54,498 nucleotides of DNA from Williamsia sp. 1135. GTDB taxonomy: Bacteria; Actinomycetota; Actinomycetes; Mycobacteriales; Mycobacteriaceae. The position numbers and the translations under genes are program-made. Shown here in pieces: positions 9,341 through 17,303 of this stretch. Numbering within the stretch: the first letter of the stretch is position 1; each line of letters opens with the position of its first letter. The stretch covers positions 567 through 55,064 of the forward strand of contig NZ_MJEI01000070.1 of assembly GCF_002095395.1 (NCBI RefSeq), given 5' to 3'. The notes under the pieces are model-generated. The model was given only the letters and a program-made list of their open reading frames with translations, was not told where the DNA came from and did no database searches.

Positions 9341-10107
9341 CGAGTACAGAGCGATTCGGGGTTGCCCCCGTCACCGACGTCGGCACGACAGAATCGGACT
9401 GGCAGCAATGGTTCTCGAAGCGCGCTGAGATCCCGAGGCTCGAGGCCGACCTGGAACGCCTCGTGGTGCTCGCCGCGCACCCGGACGACGAGATCCTGGG
9501 TGCGGGCGGCATCATGATCGCCGCTGCCGCAGCCGGTATCGAGGTGGTCACCGTGTGCCTGTCTGATGGCTCGGGATCGCACCCGGGGTCGCCTACCCAC
9601 TCTCCTGAGGATCTGGCGACCATCCGGCGCGGCGAATTGGACGCGGCCACAGACATCCTGGGGTTGGAGCATTCGGTCTGGGGCGGGCTGCCCGACGGCG
9701 CGCTCACCACCGCAGATGCCGCGATGACGCGCATCGTCGAATCGGTTCTCGACGAACGCCCGGACATGATCAGCGGGGTGCTGTCGGTCTGGGAGCACGA
9801 CGGCCATCCCGATCACGAGGCCGTGGGCCGGTGTGCCACCCGGATCTGCGGGGAACGTGGTCTGCCGCTGTGGCAATACCCAATCTGGATGTGGCACTGG
9901 GCGATTCCCGGCGAGGATACGATCGAATGGGACGCACTGCGGTCGCATCGCCTCGACGACGGCGCGATGGCGACCAAAACCGCAGCGGTGGAAGCCTTCA
10001 CATCGCAGATCCACCCGCTGTCCGACGCGGAGGCCGATCAGGTGGTGCTGCCCTCGCACATACTCGAACGGCTGCTTCGCCGCAACGAATACGTGTTCTC
10101 ACGGTGA
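9337..10107 (+). CDS. PIG-L family (GlcNAc-type) deacetylase
   Basis: 256 aa; ATG overlaps the preceding TGA (ATGA). PIG-L/LmbE proteins are Zn-dependent amidases that remove acetyl groups from GlcNAc conjugates, such as MshB, Mca and PIG-L. The metal-binding motif AAHPDDEILGAGG is at about residues 50-62, with the second motif DGHPDHEAVGR at about 150-160. About 45 residues precede the fold. It is not in a mycothiol locus, and its neighbours point to a different, unidentified glycoconjugate. The stop overlaps the GTG start of the methyltransferase gene. Confidence 0.92.
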   Translation: MTSTERFGVAPVTDVGTTESDWQQWFSKRAEIPRLEADLERLVVLAAHPDDEILGAGGIMIAAAAAGIEVVTVCLSDGSGSHPGSPTHSPEDLATIRRGELDAATDILGLEHSVWGGLPDGALTTADAAMTRIVESVLDERPDMISGVLSVWEHDGHPDHEAVGRCATRICGERGLPLWQYPIWMWHWAIPGEDTIEWDALRSHRLDDGAMATKTAAVEAFTSQIHPLSDAEADQVVLPSHILERLLRRNEYVFSR

Positions 10108-10709
10108 CGCACATGGAGGAGAGCTACTTTCACGAGATGTATCGCGACAGCGACGATCCGTGGGGTTTCACCAGTCGCTGGTACGAGCAGCGCAAATATC
10201 AGATGACATTGGCGGCCTTGTCGGCCCCGCGATACGGCAGGGCGTTCGAAGCAGGTTGTTCCATCGGCGTGCTCAGTGAGCATTTGGCGGCTCGATGCGA
10301 CCAGTTGCTCGCGGTGGACCTCAGCGACAAGGCAGTGCAGATCGCCGCTGGGCGTCTGGAGCCGCTCGGCGGGCGAGTAGTTGTCGAGACGCGCGATTTC
10401 GTCGTCGACTGGCCGACAGGAACGTTCGACCTCATCGTTCTCAGCGAAGTCCTCTACTATCTCGACCCCGCACAACTCGACAGCGTCATCGCGAATGCGG
10501 CGGCAGCGCTGTCCGATGACGGTGAGTTGATCGCGGTGCACTGGCGCTGGCCGGTCGAGGAATATCCGCAGACCGGCGATCAGGTGCATGATCGGTTGAG
10601 AGACTCGGAGTTGGCCCATACGGCCGGATATCTCGACACCGACTTCCGTCTCGACGTCTTCTCGCGGGTGGACCGGCAGTCCGTGGCGCAGCGAGAGGGA
10701 TTGGTCTGA
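10104..10709 (+). CDS. NodS-like SAM-dependent methyltransferase
   Basis: 201 aa from GTG 10104, overlapping the deacetylase stop (GTGA). Class I fold: SAM-binding motif I FEAGCSIGVLSEHLA, acidic motif II (LLAVDLS), and FDLIVLSEVLYYL for motif IV. It most resembles NodS, the N-methyltransferase that acts on the amino group freed by deacetylation of a chito-oligosaccharide. The preceding PIG-L deacetylase fits the same chemistry: free an amine, then methylate it. It is the last gene of the coupled cluster; the WYL regulator gene follows on the other strand. Confidence 0.88.
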   Translation: MTHMEESYFHEMYRDSDDPWGFTSRWYEQRKYQMTLAALSAPRYGRAFEAGCSIGVLSEHLAARCDQLLAVDLSDKAVQIAAGRLEPLGGRVVVETRDFVVDWPTGTFDLIVLSEVLYYLDPAQLDSVIANAAAALSDDGELIAVHWRWPVEEYPQTGDQVHDRLRDSELAHTAGYLDTDFRLDVFSRVDRQSVAQREGLV

Positions 10710-10743
10710 CCCGGTCAGCGAAGGCGGCGGACGGGGCGAGGTC

Positions 10744-11712
10744 TCAGGCGTTGCGGTAGCGGTCTGCGATCTTGAGGTGATGGTCAGCCAAACCGGCGCA
10801 TTCCTCGCGGAGTTCGGCGGGCCCGATCACGGTGAAGTCGGCGTCGAAAGCGTGAAGCCACCGCGCTATCGAGCTGACGGATTGTCCGAAAAGTGCTACC
10901 TCGCAACTGTTCACATCACCCGACTCGACCACACCCCACTCTGCGTCGACCATCTCGGCCACCTGCTCGAGCGGGCTGTGGATCTCGACGCGCGCCGTGG
11001 CCTGCCGATACACCGAACCCAGGCTCCGGGCGACGTACGCAGCGGCACCACCTTCCGGTAGCTCCCGTGGAACGAAGCGGGGTCCGGTCGGAATCTTCGG
11101 CGTGAGCCGGTCGACCCGGAATGATCGCCAGTCGTCGCGGCCGAGATCCCATGCCAAGAGATACCACCGTAAACCGCTGCGCACCAGTCGATATGGTTCG
11201 ACCTCCCGGCGACTCTCCGCGCCACCGCGAGCCCGATAGTCGAAGCGAAGTCGCTCGTGCCGGTGGCAGACCGCAGCGACGTCGGACAGCACCGCGGCCT
11301 CGACTTGGGAGACCGGCGCCCGCGTCGGGGTGGCGTCGACCTGCAGCGAGTCGAGCCGGTGCCGCAGTCGCGACGGCATCACCTGGCGGAGTTTGGACAT
11401 GGCCCGCACCGATGCCTCGTCGAGTCCGGCCACTGAACCGGTGGCTCCCGCACCCAGCCCGAGGGCCACGGCCAGCACCTCCTGGTCGTCGAGCAGTAGC
11501 GGTGGCATCTCGGCGCCGGCGCCCAGTTGATACCCGCCGCCGACTCCGACGCTCGCCTCTACCGGGTACCCGAGCTCGCGTAACCGGTCGACATCGCGGC
11601 GCACCGTTCGCGTCGTGATGTCCAATCGTTCCGCCAGATCTGCTCCTGACCAGTCCTTGCGTGTTTGCAACAGGCTCAGTAGGCGGAGCAGTCGCGCTGA
11701 GGTGTCCAACAT
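10744..11712 (-). CDS. WYL-domain transcriptional regulator (DeoR-type HTH)
   Basis: 322 aa. An N-terminal winged helix (about residues 1-60: RLLRLLSLLQTRKDWSGADL, then TTRTVRRDVDRLRELGY) is followed by a linker and a WYL ligand-binding region (LRFDYRARGG; YRLVRSGLRWYLLAWD) and a C-terminal extension. ATG 11712 has GGA 5 nt upstream; a GTG at 11721 is an alternative. WYL regulators bind an unknown ligand, often a nucleotide, and commonly repress a divergent operon. Here the divergent partner is a DrrAB-like exporter, and a perfect 9-bp palindrome lies 20 nt upstream of this start. Confidence 0.9.
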   Translation of the reverse strand: MLDTSARLLRLLSLLQTRKDWSGADLAERLDITTRTVRRDVDRLRELGYPVEASVGVGGGYQLGAGAEMPPLLLDDQEVLAVALGLGAGATGSVAGLDEASVRAMSKLRQVMPSRLRHRLDSLQVDATPTRAPVSQVEAAVLSDVAAVCHRHERLRFDYRARGGAESRREVEPYRLVRSGLRWYLLAWDLGRDDWRSFRVDRLTPKIPTGPRFVPRELPEGGAAAYVARSLGSVYRQATARVEIHSPLEQVAEMVDAEWGVVESGDVNSCEVALFGQSVSSIARWLHAFDADFTVIGPAELREECAGLADHHLKIADRYRNA

Positions 11713-11731
11713 GTTTTCCACAATGCCAGAG

Positions 11732-11756
11732 ATTGAGGACGGTATCTGTCCTCAAT
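11732..11756. promoter_or_regulatory. Probable WYL-regulator operator
   Basis: ATTGAGGAC - 7 nt - GTCCTCAAT: a perfect 9-bp inverted repeat in the divergent promoter region between the WYL gene (start 11712) and the ABC exporter (start 11809). Position and symmetry fit an operator serving both transcripts. Confidence 0.65.
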
Positions 11757-11808
11757 GGGTCATAGCTTGATGTCAATGCATTTCACGGGCACTCAACGGA
11801 GGGAAATC

Positions 11809-12798
11809 ATGACAATCACATCCAGCACCACCACGCCGGCCATCGAGGTTGCCGGTCTGACGAAGACGTTCAAGCAGGGCAAGAACACTGTGGAGGCCGT
11901 CAAGGGCATCGACCTGGCGGTGGCGGAGGGGGAGTTGGTGGCATTCCTCGGCCCCAACGGCGCCGGCAAGTCGACAACACTTCGGATGATCACCACGCTG
12001 CTCCGTCCCACCTCGGGGTCAGCGTGGTTGGCCGGCCACAACATTGCCGAGGACCCCGATGCCGTCCGCCGCAAGATCGGTTACGTCGGTCAGGGCAACG
12101 GCGGCGGAAACAATCAGCGCGTTCGCGAAGAGTTAGTGACCCAGGGGCTGTGCTACGGCATCAAGAAGTCCGAAAGTGCTTCGCGTGCGGACGAACTCAT
12201 CGCGGCACTGGATCTGACGGGGATGGAGAGCCGCAAGGTGAGCACGTTGTCGGGCGGTCAACGTCGCCGCCTCGACATCGCGCTCGGCATCGTGCACCGG
12301 CCACCGGTGATCTTTCTCGACGAACCGACCACTGGAATGGACCCGCAGAGTCGGGCAAACCTGTGGACCCACATACAGCGACTGCGTGCCGAGACGGGCG
12401 CGACGATCGTCCTCACCACTCACTACCTCGATGAGGCGGACGCGATGGCCGAGCGGGTGGTGGTCATCGACAAGGGCACGGTGATCGCCGACGACTCCGC
12501 GGCAGCGCTGAAGGACAACCTGGCGGGCGACCGCGTCGAATTGTCCGTCGGCTCGGTCTCCGACGCTGACGAACTGGTGCGTCTCACCGCCGGTTTCGAC
12601 AATGTCCATGGAGCGGACATCACCGGAACCTCGGTGGATCTGCAGGTGGCAGGCGCCGACATCATGCTGCCGATCCTGATCACCGCGGCTGCGGAGCGGG
12701 GCATCACCATCTGCGCCGCCCGGTCCTCGCGGCCGACTCTCGACGATGTCTTCCTCACCCTCACCGGTCGCAGTCTGCGTGAAACCGCAGCGGCCTGA
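11809..12798 (+). CDS. DrrA-type ABC exporter ATP-binding subunit
   Basis: 329 aa. Walker A GPNGAGKST at residues 48-56, ABC signature LSGGQRRRLDIAL, Walker B VIFLDEPTTGMDP and switch His in TTHYLDEAD. The C-terminal ~90 residues are the DrrA-like extension, ending in LDDVFLTLTGRSLR. It powers the adjacent permease for efflux of a hydrophobic drug or lipid. ATG 11809 follows GGAGGG at about 8 nt; the in-frame start at 11755 would overlap the operator. The permease gene follows after 41 nt. Confidence 0.92.
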   Translation: MTITSSTTTPAIEVAGLTKTFKQGKNTVEAVKGIDLAVAEGELVAFLGPNGAGKSTTLRMITTLLRPTSGSAWLAGHNIAEDPDAVRRKIGYVGQGNGGGNNQRVREELVTQGLCYGIKKSESASRADELIAALDLTGMESRKVSTLSGGQRRRLDIALGIVHRPPVIFLDEPTTGMDPQSRANLWTHIQRLRAETGATIVLTTHYLDEADAMAERVVVIDKGTVIADDSAAALKDNLAGDRVELSVGSVSDADELVRLTAGFDNVHGADITGTSVDLQVAGADIMLPILITAAAERGITICAARSSRPTLDDVFLTLTGRSLRETAAA

Positions 12799-12839
12799 CC
12801 ACCACCCCAACTCGATCACGAAGACTCAGGAGAACCCCC

Positions 12840-13607
12840 ATGGCAACCACCCTCGTTCGAGACAGCTCCATCGTCCTGGTCCGCGAACTGCGGCCCACCA
12901 TCCGCGACCCGTTCACCGTCATCTTTTCGCTGATACAACCGCTGATCCTGTTGGCACTGTTCGGCCCACTACTCAAAGATGTTCCCGGCGCCGGTCATTC
13001 AGGGAACGTCTGGAATTGGTTCATTCCCGGGGTGCTCGCCATGATCGCGATCTTCGGAACCTCGATGACGGGCGCGAATCTGTTGGACGAGATGCACACC
13101 GGGTCGCACGAGCGAATGTTGGTCACTCCGCTCAGTCGTAGTTCCTTGCTGCTCGGCCGGGCACTGAAGGAAATGGTGCCGCTGGCCGCCCAGGCGATGA
13201 TCATCCTGCTCATCGGACTACCGCTGGGCTTCGACATCAATCTCGGCGGCGCGGTAATCGGCATCATCATCCTCGGAGTGTTCGGCGTCGGCCTCGGCGC
13301 GCTGTCGTACAGCCTCGCACTGGCTGTCCGCGAACAGGACTGGGTGTTCTGGACCGTCCAGCAGACCCTGATGTTCCCGCTGCTCATCCTCTCGGGCACG
13401 ATGTTGCCGCTCGATGACGCGCCGCGGTGGATGCAGTTCCTGGTCGACATCAATCCACTCCACTACGTCGTGGAAGCCGAACGAGTCCTGTTCGTCGGAG
13501 ACTTCGACACCCAGACGATCATGAGCGGTGTACTCGCCGCGGTGCTGATGGCGTGTGGCGGCCTCGCGGTCGGTGTCCGGGCGATGGGCAAGGCCTCCCG
13601 CGCCTGA
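12840..13607 (+). CDS. DrrB-type ABC-2 exporter permease
   Basis: 255 aa with about six hydrophobic segments and the ABC-2 permease pattern (FSLIQPLILLALFGPLL near the N-terminus; GTMLPLDDAPRWMQFLVDINPLHYVV before the last helix). It forms the membrane channel for the DrrA-like ATPase. The start is preceded by AGGAG 6 nt upstream. Together they form a two-gene exporter, probably controlled by the divergent WYL regulator. The substrate is unknown. It ends in a bidirectional terminator shared with the convergent TerD-vWA gene. Confidence 0.9.
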   Translation: MATTLVRDSSIVLVRELRPTIRDPFTVIFSLIQPLILLALFGPLLKDVPGAGHSGNVWNWFIPGVLAMIAIFGTSMTGANLLDEMHTGSHERMLVTPLSRSSLLLGRALKEMVPLAAQAMIILLIGLPLGFDINLGGAVIGIIILGVFGVGLGALSYSLALAVREQDWVFWTVQQTLMFPLLILSGTMLPLDDAPRWMQFLVDINPLHYVVEAERVLFVGDFDTQTIMSGVLAAVLMACGGLAVGVRAMGKASRA

Positions 13608-13618
13608 CCCCATCCCCC

Positions 13619-13679
13619 GATAGTGGGGCCTTTTGGCGAACAAATGCCCAGGTGGGCGTCGCCAAAAGGCCCCATCATC
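13619..13679. terminator. Bidirectional terminator hairpin
   Basis: A 16-bp perfect inverted repeat (13624-13639 with 13659-13674) containing GGCCTTTTGG/CCAAAAGGCC. The 19-nt loop itself carries GCCCA-GG-TGGGC. It lies between the convergent ABC permease and TerD-vWA genes. Confidence 0.8.
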
Positions 13680-13683
13680 GGTG

Positions 13684-14946
13684 TCAGGGGAGGATGTTCG
13701 CGCGTTTGGCTGCGGTGAGCCAATCGGGGAACTCGGACAGCAGGCGTTTGTAGAGTTCGTCATCGGACACCTGATCGATGTCGTCGAGGGCAAAAAAGCC
13801 GGCGTTGTCGACGGTGCGGCCCTCCATCTCGTCGAGTTGTTCGAGCACACCGTAATTGGCTCTGCCGATGCCGACGAACTGCCAGAACACCGGGGCTGTC
13901 GACGCCGCACGCATCAACTGGCTGATCGGCCCCTTCTTGCGGAAACCGCCATCGGTGAAGAACAGGACCAGCACGGGTCGACCGGGAACCGCCGAGTTCA
14001 AGATCTCGTTCATGATCGGCAGTTCGTCGTTGGAGAGGCCGATCGAGTCATAGTCGAAACGCCCATGAGTGCCGGACAGGTGCAGATATTCCTCGGTCCA
14101 CGACTCCACGTTCTCCACGCTGATGTCGGGCACCTTCGCGAATCCGCGGGCATACATGTACGGCTCGAGTTGACCGTCGTCGTCGATCTGCGTCGCGACG
14201 GCCAACATGCGCTCGACCACCCGGTGCACCACCTTGCGGGAGTACTGCTGGGTCATGCTGCCGGTCTTGTCGATGACGATGATCACCCGGGCACGCACTC
14301 CGGTCGCGTTCTTGCTCAGCAGGACCTTGTGGACCTCGCGCTTTCGCATGTCGAGGCGCTGACGCTTCTCGAGGGAGAGCTTCTCTTCTCCGGCAACACT
14401 TCTCACCGCCGATTCAGATGCCGACGAAGCTGCCGCGGCAGGCGCTGGGTCATCGTCGACGCTGACACCGTGCTCACGGACCAGATCGGCGAACCCCCGA
14501 TCCCACCCGGCGCTGACGTTGCGGACCTTCCACTCGCCGCCGCGCCGGTAGATCTCACCCAGCACCGCCGCCCGCTCGGTGGTGAGACCTCCGGCCGGCA
14601 ACTCGATCTCGACGCCGCCGCCGCTGAGCGATGCCCCCAGGCCCGGGAGCGCTGCCAACGTCGAGCTGAAGCCCTCATCGCACGCGACCGCGAACGCGAT
14701 GGTGTCGACGTCCGCCGGTACTCGCGCGAGATCGACCGACAGTGTGGTGCCCGAAGTCAGCACCACACCACCCTCCGGCGACTGCGGCTGATTGAAGAAG
14801 ATGAAGTCGGCGTCGGTGCGGGTCTTGCGGTTGCCTGCCAACTGGAACGCCATCACGTCCACGGAGCCAGGCACAGCGCCCGACACCGCGACACTGAGGA
14901 GACCGGTGGGAATGCCGGCGTTGGCGCCGCGCGTCAGAGAGACCAT
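13684..14946 (-). CDS. TerD domain - von Willebrand factor A fusion protein
   Basis: 420 aa. Residues about 1-165 resemble TerD, the Ca2+-binding tellurite/stress-resistance fold (MVSLTRGANAGI; DFIFFNQPQSPEGGV; VACDEGF; EIYRRGGEWKVRNVSAGW). After an Ala/Ser linker, residues about 215-410 form a vWA domain with a MIDAS-like IDKTGSMTQQYS and the later metal-contact region FFTDGGF. Such TerD/TerF-type proteins occur in ter stress gene sets. No other ter genes (terC, terB, terZ) are visible here. The single gene is convergent with the exporter. Its role is probably scaffolding or chemical-stress response. Confidence 0.85.
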   Translation of the reverse strand: MVSLTRGANAGIPTGLLSVAVSGAVPGSVDVMAFQLAGNRKTRTDADFIFFNQPQSPEGGVVLTSGTTLSVDLARVPADVDTIAFAVACDEGFSSTLAALPGLGASLSGGGVEIELPAGGLTTERAAVLGEIYRRGGEWKVRNVSAGWDRGFADLVREHGVSVDDDPAPAAAASSASESAVRSVAGEEKLSLEKRQRLDMRKREVHKVLLSKNATGVRARVIIVIDKTGSMTQQYSRKVVHRVVERMLAVATQIDDDGQLEPYMYARGFAKVPDISVENVESWTEEYLHLSGTHGRFDYDSIGLSNDELPIMNEILNSAVPGRPVLVLFFTDGGFRKKGPISQLMRAASTAPVFWQFVGIGRANYGVLEQLDEMEGRTVDNAGFFALDDIDQVSDDELYKRLLSEFPDWLTAAKRANILP

Positions 14947-14992
14947 CGCCCCATTATCTATCGGTCATCGGCCGTGGCACCGGCGATGTCAT

Positions 14993-15445
14993 TCAGGCGG
15001 CAGGCAGACCCGCGAGCGGTTGCACCGTCTTCGCGATGCCGTAGCCGGCGCTCCACGGATACTGGCCCGCAGCATCCGGCCACACCAACTGCAACGCAGA
15101 CACCGACCCGTACACGGAATTGGCGACCCGTAGATCGGAGGTGGTCAGGGCTTCGATGACCATCAGATCCCGCTCACCGTCGATGAACCCGGAGAGCCGC
15201 TCACCGACCATGAGACGCCCGCCGGCGCGGGCGATCCGATGCCCGACCGTGTTGAGGATCGACCCGGCGACGCCGGGCTCGAGACCATAGATGATCAGCT
15301 CGGGATGACCGAGTGAGGTCAGCCCGGTGGTGTAGGCAAACGACGGGAACCCGACCCGCTGAGCTGCGCGGACAGCGGTGACGGTCCAGTAGCGCTTGGC
15401 GATCGCCCGATGAGCGAACTCGACCGGATCGGACTGTGTGCGCAT
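14993..15445 (-). CDS. DUF4262 domain protein
   Basis: 150 aa. Matches the DUF4262 pattern: FAYTTGLTSLGHPELIIYGL near residue 37, an HRIARAGGRLMVGE segment and a C-terminal LQLVWPDAAGQYPW motif. No biochemical function is known for the family. It is followed by the TerD-vWA gene on the same strand after 46 nt and may be co-transcribed with it. Confidence 0.72.
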   Translation of the reverse strand: MRTQSDPVEFAHRAIAKRYWTVTAVRAAQRVGFPSFAYTTGLTSLGHPELIIYGLEPGVAGSILNTVGHRIARAGGRLMVGERLSGFIDGERDLMVIEALTTSDLRVANSVYGSVSALQLVWPDAAGQYPWSAGYGIAKTVQPLAGLPAA

Positions 15446-15583
15446 GATGCCCCCTTGTGGCTGGTGGTGCAGAAATCGACTGTGGCGAGAGGCTAGCGCG
15501 AGCCACCGACAGGGTTGATTGTTCGCTTCGTCGTGGGCCTTATTGCGCGTTCTTCACTCGTCTCTCAGTCGCTGCGCTCCCTC

Positions 15584-15677
15584 GTTCCTCGCTGCATCAC
15601 GCGCGGCCCACCCCTGCGCTCACGGGCGCTGCGCGCTCGCGTTCCTCGCTGCATCACGCGCGGCCCACCCCTGCGCT
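15584..15677. repeat. Two 37-bp identical direct repeats, 57-bp period
   Basis: The copies 15584-15620 and 15641-15677 are identical (GTTCCTCGCTGCATCACGCG...). They are separated by 20 nt and each is preceded by a similar GCTGCGC-containing segment. They lie in the 247-nt gap between the divergent DUF4262 and CPBP genes. Two copies are too few for a CRISPR, and no cas genes are present. They look like a dispersed intergenic repeat with a local duplication. Confidence 0.8.
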
Positions 15678-15692
15678 GGATAAAGTCTGTGG

Positions 15693-16379
15693 ATGCGCGA
15701 TGTGGCGGTGGTGGTCGGGCTGTTGGCACTGATCAACGTGCTCGCGCACTTCACCGTCGAGCATGCGATCTCGGTCGTGGTGCCTCTTGGTGCACTCGTA
15801 GCTGTGCTCTACGCACGCCGGCGCGGGTTCTCCTGGGCGGAACTCGGTCTCGCACGGAGTCAGCACCGCCGAGGACTGAGATACGCGGCGGTGATCCTGG
15901 GCCCGGTGGTAGTCATCGCGATCGGTGGTGCGCTGCTGCCGCTGACCAGATCGCTGTTCCTCTCCGAGCGGTACGACAGCGTGTCAGTCGCACTGTGGGG
16001 CGCCCTGGTGATCATCCCGCTGCAAACGGTGATCCCGGAGGAACTGCTCTTCCGCGGCGTCCTCAACGCGACGCTCACCCGCGTGGCTTCGGTGCGGGTG
16101 GTCTACCTCGTCGGCGCCGGCCTGTTCGGGCTATGGCACGTTGCGTCCTCCACCGGGCTCACGGCGGGAAACGGTGGTCTGACCGATCTGCTGGGCTCGG
16201 GGATCGCTGCCCAAACCGCTGGAATCGTAGGGGCGGTGGTGCTGACCGGCGCGTCCGGACTGCTGTTCATCTGGCTCCGGCGGCGCAGTGACAGCCTGCT
16301 CGCCCCGATGGCACTGCACTGGGCAGTCAACGCAAGCGGGGCGTTTGCCGCGGCGCTCGCCTGGCAACTGTCAGGCTGA
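15693..16379 (+). CDS. CPBP-family intramembrane metalloprotease (Abi/CAAX-like)
   Basis: 228 aa with about six to seven TM helices. The conserved CPBP motifs are present: PEELLFRG with Glu116/Glu117/Arg121, a His in LFGLWHVAS and a C-terminal LHWAVN. Members cleave within membranes (Rce1-like) or protect against bacteriocins. The gene has a short spacer to the duplicated repeat upstream and overlaps the convergent epimerase gene by 9 nt. The substrate is unknown. Confidence 0.88.
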   Translation: MRDVAVVVGLLALINVLAHFTVEHAISVVVPLGALVAVLYARRRGFSWAELGLARSQHRRGLRYAAVILGPVVVIAIGGALLPLTRSLFLSERYDSVSVALWGALVIIPLQTVIPEELLFRGVLNATLTRVASVRVVYLVGAGLFGLWHVASSTGLTAGNGGLTDLLGSGIAAQTAGIVGAVVLTGASGLLFIWLRRRSDSLLAPMALHWAVNASGAFAAALAWQLSG

Positions 16380-17303
16380 CCCAGTTCGCGAGCCGGCCAA
16401 CACCCGGGCAGTCGCGGCCCAGCCTTCGCGAGCACTCGGGTACGCGGGACGCCAGCCGCTCTCTTCGCGGAATCGGGTGTTCGCGGCCCGCACCGACCTG
16501 GTCAGCGAGGTGAGCCGGTCGCCGGCCAACAATCCTGCGCGTCCCGGTCCCCGGACCCACATCGCCGCGTCTGCGGCATCAGCGCAGGCCTGAGCGTGGT
16601 CGAGCTTCGTCAGTGGCTCGTCGTCGACGATGTTGTAGGTGCCCGCGCGGGCACCGACCGCGGCGGCGACCGCATCGGCGCCATCGGAGACGTGGATGCA
16701 CGACAGGTACGAGTCCGGCCGTCCGGACACGAGTCCGATGTGCCGGCGGGCGAGGGCGAAGATCTGCTCGCTGTGTGCTGCGCCCGGGCCATAGAACAAC
16801 CCGAACCGCAGGATGATCGGCGTCCCACCGGTTCGCGCGAAGCCACGGGCATTGGCCTCTGCCGCGAGATTGGTACGGGCAATCGGGTAGGCCTCGACGG
16901 GAGCGTCCTCGTCGATCCAGTCCGCGCCGTTGTCGCGATAGATCATCGTGACCGATTCCTGGATGATCCGCTCGACCCCGGCTATCGCTGCGGCCGCCGC
17001 GACAGTCGCCGAACCCTCACCCCGGATTCGGGTGCAGTCGCGCCATGCCCTCGAACTCGCGAAGCGCGTGGTGCTGGGTAGTGCGGAGGCGAGATTCGCC
17101 ACGGTGTCATGACCGTCGAAGGCGCGGGCGAGAGCTTCGCGGTCGAAGAGGGAGACGGCGATGGGTGTAGCGCCTTGGCGGTTGAGCCAATCGGCTTTCT
17201 CAGCTGAACGTGCCAACGCGGTCACCGCATGCCCATCACGGATCAACGCCGGGACGGTGTATCGCCCGATGGCCCCGGTGCCGCCGGTGACGAATACGCG
17301 CAT
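16371..17303 (-). CDS. NAD(P)-dependent epimerase/dehydratase family protein
   Basis: 310 aa extended/atypical SDR: Rossmann start MRVFVTGGTGAIGRYTVPAL at residues 1-20, TVANLASALPS, and SFM-like YPIARTNLAAEANARGFA in place of the usual YxxxK active site. The Lys is missing in this stretch, suggesting an altered activity. ATG 17303 was chosen because it overlaps the preceding oxygenase stop by one base (TGATG); the frame extends further 5' without a better start. It is the last gene of a four-gene minus-strand operon. Confidence 0.83.
   Translation of the reverse strand: MRVFVTGGTGAIGRYTVPALIRDGHAVTALARSAEKADWLNRQGATPIAVSLFDREALARAFDGHDTVANLASALPSTTRFASSRAWRDCTRIRGEGSATVAAAAAIAGVERIIQESVTMIYRDNGADWIDEDAPVEAYPIARTNLAAEANARGFARTGGTPIILRFGLFYGPGAAHSEQIFALARRHIGLVSGRPDSYLSCIHVSDGADAVAAAVGARAGTYNIVDDEPLTKLDHAQACADAADAAMWVRGPGRAGLLAGDRLTSLTRSVRAANTRFREESGWRPAYPSAREGWAATARVLAGSRTGSA

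Noticed and set aside
9337-10107. MshB/Mca of mycothiol metabolism
   Set aside because: The PIG-L motifs fit, but the neighbours (GT2, acyl-CoA-dehydrogenase-like, NodS-like) are not those of mycothiol genes and the N-terminal extension is unusual.
13633-15159. 508-codon plus-strand frame opposite the TerD-vWA gene
   Set aside because: No recognisable motif; the minus strand carries clear TerD and vWA motifs. Shadow frame.
15584-15677. CRISPR array
   Set aside because: Only two repeat copies, spacer of 20 nt, no cas genes anywhere in the window.
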